Shown here: piece after piece, positions 57,901-64,000 of the stretch | Layout: each line of letters begins with the position of its first letter | How positions within the stretch are numbered: the stretch's first letter is position 1 | Assembly: GCF_963576675.1 (NCBI RefSeq) | Contig: NC_088911.1 | Location: forward strand, 83,171,256-83,235,255 | Origin: Euphorbia lathyris | Taxonomy: Eukaryota > Streptophyta > Magnoliopsida > Malpighiales > Euphorbiaceae | Length of the DNA stretch: 64,000 bases | Reading direction: 5' to 3' | The notes under the pieces: model-generated | Seen by the model: only the letters and a program-made list of their open reading frames with translations | Told to the model about the DNA's origin: nothing | The model's database searches: none | Translations under genes and position numbers: made by a program

Positions 57901-59126
57901 TCGACAGCAAAAGAAATGGATTGACGGCGGCTCTTCAAGGAATATTGGAGAAATTGTTTTCTTTTAGAAGGAGGCTAGGTTTTCAAAGGCAAGGGATAAT
58001 AACTTAAATTTAGGGATTTAAAATATAGTTATAATATAATTAAAATAATTATAATCCTATAATTCATTAATAGCTACTATGAAATAAATATATATTTTTT
58101 TTTTTTGACAAAACCGAAAATACTATCAGTCCAATACCTATGTAGTGAGAATGATATATCCAAATATTATTTAGGTTAGGGTCATTACAATAAACCTATT
58201 ACTCGCATCCTGTAGCCACCTCTCCTTCCAAACATTTACTGATTGACCGTTTCCATTTTCGATCTAACCCCTTCCCTAATGATCAATTGACAACTCCATA
58301 TACTTCGCCATATAAAGCTTGGTGAATGCCCCGGCGAGGCTCCCATAAAATCCCCTTGCGGATAGTATTTAACTTTGAAGATTTTGCTAACCATCGAAGA
58401 TAGATTGGTGAATAACCGCCACCCCTGTTTTCCCAACATAGCAAGATTGAAGGCCGTGAAATTACGGAAACTAAGTCTAGGTGCACATAATCTATCCCAG
58501 GACATCCATTTCAGTCCCCTCTCCCCTGACCTCTTTTTACCCCACCAGAAAGAATTAAGCACTTTTTGCAGCTCATCAGGCATTGATATATGTAGCAGAA
58601 ACACACTCATAAAATAAATAGGATAGTCTGGCCTGCAGCACGAATGAGTGTAGCCTTGCCAGCCTTCAAAATGCCTCTCCCTCTCCATCGCTGAAGGCGC
58701 TGCCATAGCCTATCCTGAAAATGGGAAAAAAATAGCTTTCTTCGACCTACCCAGTAGTGAAGGAAGACCCAGATATCTTCCTGTATTCAGCTGATTTGTG
58801 ATTCCCATAATACAAGATATTCCATGTGCCAGCTCAAGGGGAACATGATACCAGACTTAGTTAAATTAATGGCTTGTCTCGATGCTTTCTCATATATTCT
58901 GAGCAACTCCTTTACCACTCTAATTTCTGCAATAGTAGCCTGGCAAAATAGAAATGTGTTATCGGCAAATAAAATGTGTGAGATAGACGAAGCATCTTTA
59001 GTGACTCGGCAGCTGTGCATTAGACCCTTATTTTCTGCCTCAGACATCAGAGAGGTCAACCCTTCAACACAAAACAGAAATAAATAAGGAGATAAAGGAT
59101 CGTCTTGTCTCAATCCCCGTTTAGGA
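54960..59126 (-). pseudogene. LINE ORF2 pseudogene (RT, zf-RVT, RNase H fragments)
   Basis: On the minus strand in order: reverse transcriptase RQDDPLSPYLFLFCVEGLTSL and SHILFADNTFLF, with the catalytic FADD changed to FADN; then the thumb-side ELQKVLNSFWWGKKRSGERGLKW and NLAMLGKQGWRL; the solo LTR; then HTPMVEGFEHLKVCDLF and zf-RVT (VRGAWKKLWYVEVPHKARHFGW, with CINC-type residues in a shifted frame); then weak RNase H traces near 54960-55316. Multiple frameshifts are present. The FADD-to-FADN change alone would abolish polymerase activity. Confidence 0.82.
55983..58189 (-). mobile_element. Solo LTR of a gypsy-type element, 2207 bp, TSD ATAAA
   Basis: On the minus strand it runs TGTAATGACCCTAACC to GTTGTGTCGTGACA. 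ATAAA lies on both sides (55978-55982 and 58190-58194). No PBS or internal sequence is attached. LINE coding sequence resumes directly on both sides. It is the product of LTR-LTR recombination. The ends resemble, but are not the same as, those of the three-LTR element. Confidence 0.9.
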
Positions 59127-59141
59127 GTATTAATTGTTTTT

Positions 59142-59514
59142 ATATATTTGATTATTAAAGCTATTTTGTTTTTATTTATTTTTTTAATATTTTAAATTGG
59201 TTTTTAGAAGTTTAATTGAAAGATAATTACGATGATGATTAAATTAGAATTATTATGATATTGTATTATGTATCTCTTACCTAATGCACCTCTAAATCTT
59301 GAACTCTCCTAAAAAAGTTTATTACCTCCATATATTTTAAAAATATCCTAGCTAAAAGTAACTTATTGACCTCCTAAAATCCACATGATAGAGAAAAAAA
59401 TTAGATAAATCAATGAATACACACTTTAAACAAATCCAAAGCCAATAAATTACTATAAAGAATGTTTGAGAAAAAATAGGCACTTAAGAAAATTGGAAGG
59501 TCAAATAAAATGGA
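59142..59514. other. AT-rich spacer
   Basis: Nothing recognisable beyond low-complexity sequence between the LINE and the SINE candidate. Confidence 0.4.
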
Positions 59515-59652
59515 ATGTTTTCATAGGTGAGAACCCTCCCTTAGATGAGGACACTTTGTTATGTGAGAACAAGATGAAACGAGGGATTCGAACCTAGGAC
59601 TAAGACATAGAAAGAAAGACACACGCATGTCATCTGCCGTTGGGCCACTTAT
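59515..59652 (-). mobile_element. tRNA-derived SINE candidate
   Basis: The minus strand carries an A-box-like TGGCCCAACGG (59637-59647) and a B-box GGTTCGAATCC (59584-59594), about 43 bases apart, followed by a non-tRNA body. This is the internal Pol III promoter layout of plant SINEs. Target duplications and the tail could not be fixed, because the 5' side runs into a tandem repeat. Confidence 0.6.
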
Positions 59653-59960
59653 TTAGTTTGTTTATTATATAATTCCTTTATTTATATTATTAAGTGGCTC
59701 TGATACTAAAAAAAAATCCAATACTATATTTTTTAAATAAAAATACACTTGCTTTAGTTTGTTCATCATACAATTCTTTTATTTATATATTATTAAGTGC
59801 TTTTGATGCTAAAAAAAATCTAATACTATAATTTTTAAATAAAAATACGTTTGCTTTAGTTTGTTCGTTATACAATTCTTATTTATATATTATTAAGTGC
59901 ATCTGATGCTAAAAAAAATCCAATACTATATTTTTTAAATAAAAATATATTATATATTTT
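59652..59960. repeat. Three tandem copies of a 102-bp unit
   Basis: TTTAGTTTGTT starts occur at 59652, 59753 and 59855. Each is followed by ATACAATTC, TTATTAAGTG, a run of A's, and AATACTATATTTTTTAAATA. The copies differ at scattered sites. Confidence 0.85.
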
Positions 59961-60384
59961 AATAAAATTTAATATTAATATTTTATTTATATAAGAAAAT
60001 ATATTTTTTAAAACATCAATAACAGCCAATTCATGTTCTAAAATCTAGAATTTTAGATAAAAAAAGTTGCTAAAACCCGGGTTTTTTCGATGAAAAAAGA
60101 TCATTTTAGAAAAGATGCTATCTTATGATATTAGTTCTAAGCCCAGACGCAGGAAGATGTGAGGCTGTTACGGGTAAAGATTCTATATTGGATAGATATC
60201 CCATTAGGGTCAAAGGTATGGCGCAAAAGGTAAGGCATGGCATGGAAAGATGGTGGTGTAGAGGTTACCGAGGTCAAAGAAATGGGGGACAAGGAAAGAA
60301 GGTAAGGCTAAAAGGCAGGATACGAGGTCCCAGGAAAGCCTAAAAGTCTAGGCGCAAAATATATTTTAACTTTTAAAACACGAA

Positions 60385-60730
60385 CTATGAAGTTTAGAAC
60401 ATACGATATATTTTTTAGAACATACGTTATGTTTTTTAAAACATGCGTTATGTTTTTGCGGACATGAGTTATAAATTATATTATAGAACAAATGCAAAAA
60501 TGATCCAGATATCTACTGATTTTTTTAGAACATTATACTTAATTTTTAGAACACAAACTATAAACTTTAGAACATACGTTATGTTATTTAGAATATGAGT
60601 TATAAATTATATTATAGAACAAATATAAAAATGGTCCATATATTTACTGATTTTTTTTTAAACATTATACTTAATTTTTAGAACACAAATTATAAAAGTT
60701 AGAACGTATGTAACAATATTTAGAACATCG
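60385..60730. repeat. Degenerate TTTAGAACATACGTTATG-type repeats
   Basis: Motifs like TTTAGAACATACGTTATG recur about every 20-30 bases. A longer block (ATGAGTTATAAATTATATTA, TAGAACAAAT..., then TTTTTAGAACACAAA) is present twice, near 60464-60575 and 60595-60695. No function is apparent. Confidence 0.7.
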
Positions 60731-60974
60731 TCCTTAACATTTAAAAACATAAATTACAAAAAATATAGAGAAATTAAATAAATAAAAAATTGGAGCATGT
60801 TTATAGATTTTTTTGTTCTATTAATAATTCATTATTATGCGCATTTCTTTTTTTCTATTAATAATTTATTATCATGCACATTTAATCGATATTAATAAAT
60901 GCATGTGTCAAATATTAAACAATAGAAGCTACATGGATAATGGTATATTAATCAGCGCGCTCCATAATAAACAA

Positions 60975-61077
60975 GGGAAACAATTAGTTTAGTGGTAAGT
61001 AGCATGGAGTATATATGAAGTGGCTAAGGTTTGAACCCCACCAGCAGCATACAGAAGGTTGAAGATGCATTAAGTTT

Positions 61078-61084
<7 letters not shown>
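60975..61084 (+). mobile_element. tRNA-derived SINE candidate ending at a TA repeat
   Basis: A-box-like TAGTTTAGTGG (60985-60995) and B-box-like GGTTTGAACCC (61028-61038) are 32 bases apart, close to tRNA spacing. The 3' end runs through GTTTTATCTTTTA into a (TA)n tract. A decayed tRNA pseudogene is the alternative. Confidence 0.5.

Positions 61085-61118
<34 letters not shown>
61084..61118. repeat. (TA)n microsatellite
   Basis: About 17 uninterrupted TA units follow the SINE candidate. Confidence 0.95.
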
Positions 61119-61120
<2 letters not shown>

Positions 61121-61289
61121 GTTCGGCAAATCTAACATGTGTCATAAAGCACAGATTTATCTGCTTTAAAAAAAACTTAATTAAAATTAGATATCATGCC
61201 AATAGCTGCACGTGGACTTCATTAAAATCAGATAAAAAAAAATTCCTATTTCTTTCACTTACACCCTTTTCCTCCTCCATCCTATTGCA

Positions 61290-61690
61290 TGGAACTGAAA
61301 ATTAGGATCCTAAACTAAAACTTCAAAATCAATTAGAACCCTAAACTATCAAAATCATCATTTTGATCCCTAAACTAAAGCTTCAAAGTCAATTAGGATT
61401 CTAAACTATCAAAATCATCAATCAGGTCCCTAAATTAGCTAAAAATCATTAATTGAGTCCTCATTCTAAATAAAACTTCAATTGAAGGCCCATCGAAAAT
61501 CATTTGGTTGAAGATATTTGATAGTTTAGGTAGTTTATGGTCCTAATTAATGAGTCTCTATCCTATCCAATTTTAGGATAAGATAGAGACTCAATTGATG
61601 ATTTTTACTTAGTTTAAGGACTTAATTGATAATTTTGATAATTTAAGATCCTAATTAAAACTTTAATTTAGAGATCCAAATAAATGTAGT
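61290..61690. repeat. Inverted-repeat (MITE-like) element with a central hairpin
   Basis: The left half repeats CCTAAACTATCAAAATCATC twice in tandem, about 75 bp apart. The right half carries the inverted wording (GATAATTTTGATAATTTAAG, GATAGTTTAGG). The centre is a near-perfect hairpin, GAGTCTCTATCCTATCC against GGATAAGATAGAGACTC (about 61552-61592). No clean target duplication is visible. Confidence 0.55.
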
Positions 61691-61699
61691 ACCTTTTTT

Positions 61700-62063
61700 A
61701 TGTGAAAATATTAATTATTGTATATGATTACCTAGAAAAACTAAACAGCTTTTGAACTAAAAAGGTATTAATTATACCTTATCCTATGCCATAAGGCATA
61801 GGTTAGCCGGACCATATTCTGAGGAATCTAAAACATGTCAAAACTCATACTCCACTTGAGAATTTACAACCACCTGCCTGCTTCACGGGAACTTAAATAT
61901 ACAACTCAAGAACAATAACCTACAAATTAAGGTTACGAAAAAAGAAAAAGAAAAGGAAGTCTTTAATGTAGTTAATAGCAAGACTAATATTCACATGGAT
62001 GGCATGTCGTGTGACAAAGAAGACTATATACAGTTGCTGTCTTTGTAGTAAAAGAAAGAAGAT
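61700..62063. other. Non-coding; 3' flank of the minus-strand gene
   Basis: No gene is seen. A short inverted motif CCTATGCCATAAGGCATAGG lies at about 61784-61803. The right part should contain the 3' untranslated region of the neighbouring gene. Confidence 0.45.
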
Positions 62064-62943
62064 TCAAAACTCAATGCCACTATTTATCTGAAGAGAGAGA
62101 GATGGTCTGCCAACATCTGAAAGTGGGCTATCCACTCTAACAACGATCCCTGAGCTCCCTACATTCCCATTCCACTTTGAACGTCCTAACTGTAAAATAC
62201 AACACCCACAAATATTCTTATTATTACCATATGCAAGTTCAGCCATTTCATGACAACAGCTCTACGCTTAACACACTTTAAATACATGTCATTACATTCA
62301 CATAACCGTACATGATATAATTAGGGAATGGTTAAGATTAAAACAGCTACTTCCATTAAAACCCTAAAAACATGTCTGGGTTAAAACATTGTGCCTAGGC
62401 ATGTCTCTGGCAAGCGCCATAATGGCGCCCGCCTTTTGGCTTCTCAGGTGATATGCCTGGTGCCTATTACCTTTTGCGCGCCTTAACTATGACAATAGCA
62501 ATAATGATAATAATAACAATAACAATAGCCAAGTTAAATAGAACAGACAGACAATTAACAAAGAAACTTACAGACAGGGATGCAAATACGGAAGGCTGTG
62601 CCGTAAATGCACAGCCGCAGATCAAATTCAGTTGCTCATTCACTGAATGAATAAGCTCTGCCCGCGACCCAGGATTGCTTCCACCAAAAGTGGGGCACAA
62701 ACTGTCAGCATATCATTAAGAATAATCAAACCACAATCTCAAAGGAAAAGAAGCAAAAAACAAAGGAAAAAAAAAGGAGCGCAATCTGACACTTTTAGAT
62801 GGATCATGATCTCTTAAACAGATAAAACTAAAGTGTAATAGGAAAATAATGCGAACTTAAGAATACAGCAAATGAATTCAAGAAAACTCAGACAGTATCG
62901 ACATACTTCACTCCATTCTTCATCCTTACATCTCCATGCCACA
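62064..62943 (-). CDS. Last three exons of an unrecognised host gene (C-terminus only)
   Basis: Minus-strand exons: 62943-62907 (37 bp), 62701-62572 (130 bp) and 62189-62064 (126 bp, stop TGA). Splice sites are good: GTGAA|GTATGT, CTGACAG|TTTG, CTGTCT|GTAAGT and TTTTACAG|TTAGG. Phases agree throughout. The joined tail reads WHGDVRMKNGVNLCPTFGGS..., LNLICGCAFTAQPSVFASLS and then LGRSKWNGNVGSS, VVRVDSPL and SLSLQINSGIEF. Alternating polar and hydrophobic residues and the terminal Phe resemble the last strands of an outer-membrane beta-barrel, but this is only a pattern. I do not recognise the family. Upstream exons are expected between 63000 and 64000 or beyond and could not be fixed. Confidence 0.6.
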
Positions 62944-64000
62944 CTTAAATTACAAACCACAATGAAATAAAAACCTATCTTTTTCTTGATCATTAGTCAA
63001 GACAATAAGGTAATTTGAGACAATTGTAAATCATGCAGAAATTTAATTGAGCTTGTTTCTTTCAAATGACTTGTTCCAAATATTGCCTATGATTTCTTAA
63101 CCGGGATGGAAAGCCAGCTATTGCTAGCTTTTAGAATCCCCCGCTAACAAGTTGTTTTTCTGACTTGAACAGCTAAAAATAGGATGTTTGGGCTGAAAAC
63201 CATATGCTCCAAGGAGACAGCGTTTTGAGCAAAAGGATGGTAGAAGATATAAAGTGTGAGTGTTACAAAAACAAATTACCAAGATTCAGTTCCAACTCCA
63301 GTAACTAAGACATAGAATTGCAGAAATATGTAAAGGATCAGTCCATGAAAGAACTTGTTTTTCCTAACACCATTAATCATCAGATAGAACATTCTTCATT
63401 CATTAAACTAAAATTTGACAGCAAGGAAGAAAAAGAAAATATATTAGATTAGATGCAAGGACACAGAGGTAGCAGCTTCAACGAACATTAATAAGGTCAA
63501 ATTAACCTATCCAAATTAGCACCAAGCCAATTCATTTCAATGGAGAGATCTTCTGCAACAAAAAGACAAACCTGATTGCCCAACAGGGTCTTAACTTCTG
63601 TCTAACGACAAACCAAAGAATCTCTCTGTTCTTGATTAAATTGAACTAAAATTTAACAGCAAAGGTGGTCTAGACATAAAAAGGAAAAAAAAAAGAAAAA
63701 TGAAGTATAGAGGTCCACTATGAGAATAAAGAGCCCTTCTGAAGTTGAACTATGTAGTAACTTGTATGTGTATGAGTGTTTAATGTGATTATCTATCTCT
63801 AGATTAGATGCAAGATTTAAGAAGAGCCTGGAGCTTCTGAGGCTAAATTATGTGAATGAAATCTGTATGAAACCATGTGTGCAAACTTCTCTCTCTCTCC
63901 CCCTATAAAAGAAGAAAGAGAAAGCAACAAAGAAATCAAATGCAAGGCACAGGCCAAATCTGGTACGTGATAAAATCTGCGTGCACCAGCTATGTTAATT
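62944..64000 (-). other. Probable intron/upstream part of the minus-strand gene
   Basis: No exon could be defined with confidence. The stretch is AT-rich with moderate complexity and no transposon termini, in keeping with genic sequence. The window ends here. Confidence 0.35.
63889..63910 (+). promoter_or_regulatory. Candidate core promoter facing right (Y-patch plus TATA)
   Basis: A CTCTCTCTCTCCCC pyrimidine patch is directly followed by CTATAAAAG (about 63903-63910) on the plus strand, a common plant core-promoter layout. Any transcript would start near 63935 and its gene would lie mainly outside the window. Confidence 0.3.

Larger units (their letters stand above)
54665..59126 (-). mobile_element. 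Antisense 5'-truncated LINE, interrupted by a solo LTR
   Basis: GTATTAATTGTTTTT occurs at both borders (about 54655-54669 and 59127-59141), giving a target duplication of at least 10 bp. A T-run at 54664-54675 is the poly(A) tail on the minus strand. The coding part begins inside the polymerase domain (TPKRGLRQDDPLSPYLF), so the element is 5'-truncated. A gypsy-type solo LTR splits it at 55983-58189. Confidence 0.85.

Noticed and set aside
60125..60343. 72-codon Arg/Gly-rich frame
   Set aside because: No motif, no start context, and it lies in degenerate repeat sequence; a ribosomal or nucleolar-type composition alone is not evidence.
62467..62700. 77-codon single-exon minus-strand gene
   Set aside because: Its first part is a proper exon with a good GTAAGT donor; the rest is intron sequence read through.

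Overview
This is nuclear DNA of a flowering plant, most likely a eudicot. It is AT-rich and dominated by transposable elements of types found together in angiosperms: a centromeric-type Ty3/gypsy element, Del/Tekay-like LTRs, copia remnants, plant LINEs with DUF4283-type ORF1, hAT and Mutator-like elements, and tRNA-derived SINEs. Only two ordinary host genes are supported: a two-exon desiccation-related protein gene (minus strand, 21342-22341) and the last three exons of an unrecognised gene (minus strand, 62064-62943). Species cannot be named from the sequence alone.

Layout. 1-9776: satellite array of about 128-bp monomers rich in the palindrome TTTACGTAAA, organised at 3385-9776 into three near-identical 2109-bp higher-order copies. 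9915-10148: small foldback element. 10534-12336: an antisense copia-like LTR with internal sequence on both sides. 12732-19861: a complete, very young CRM-clade gypsy element (923-bp LTRs with 2 mismatches, TSD TTAAC, one intact 1597-residue polyprotein whose C-terminus is encoded in the 3' LTR). 21342-22377: desiccation-related gene. 24031-25679: 5'-truncated but uninterrupted LINE. 25850-26311: copia pol remnant. 28307-29988: Mutator-like element with 9-bp TSD and an internal hairpin of about 190 bp. 30174-30859: hAT MITE with 8-bp TSD.

31352-52645 is a Russian-doll locus. A hAT-like element (TSD GTACTAAG, termini now 21.3 kb apart) contains a gypsy-like element with three LTRs and two internal regions of about 211 bp (32550-48407, TSD ACTAC). 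LTR1 contains a decayed LINE (33028-40459, about 57-bp TSD), which contains an LTR joined to the 3' half of tRNA-Asp (37248-38780). LTR3 contains a long-TIR element (46739-48078) that has captured a host gene fragment. The right arm of the hAT holds a foldback element with very GC-rich palindromes (50300-51325).

53321-54109: Athila ORF1-like reading frame. 54665-59126: antisense LINE split by a 2.2-kb solo LTR (55983-58189, TSD ATAAA). 59.5-61.7 kb: two SINE candidates, short tandem repeats and an inverted-repeat element. 62-64 kb: 3' end of a host gene.

Most coding capacity belongs to retroelements acting on their own behalf. Only the CRM polyprotein looks intact and potentially active. A CRM element beside a homogenised satellite suggests, without proving, a centromeric or pericentromeric origin for the left end of the window.
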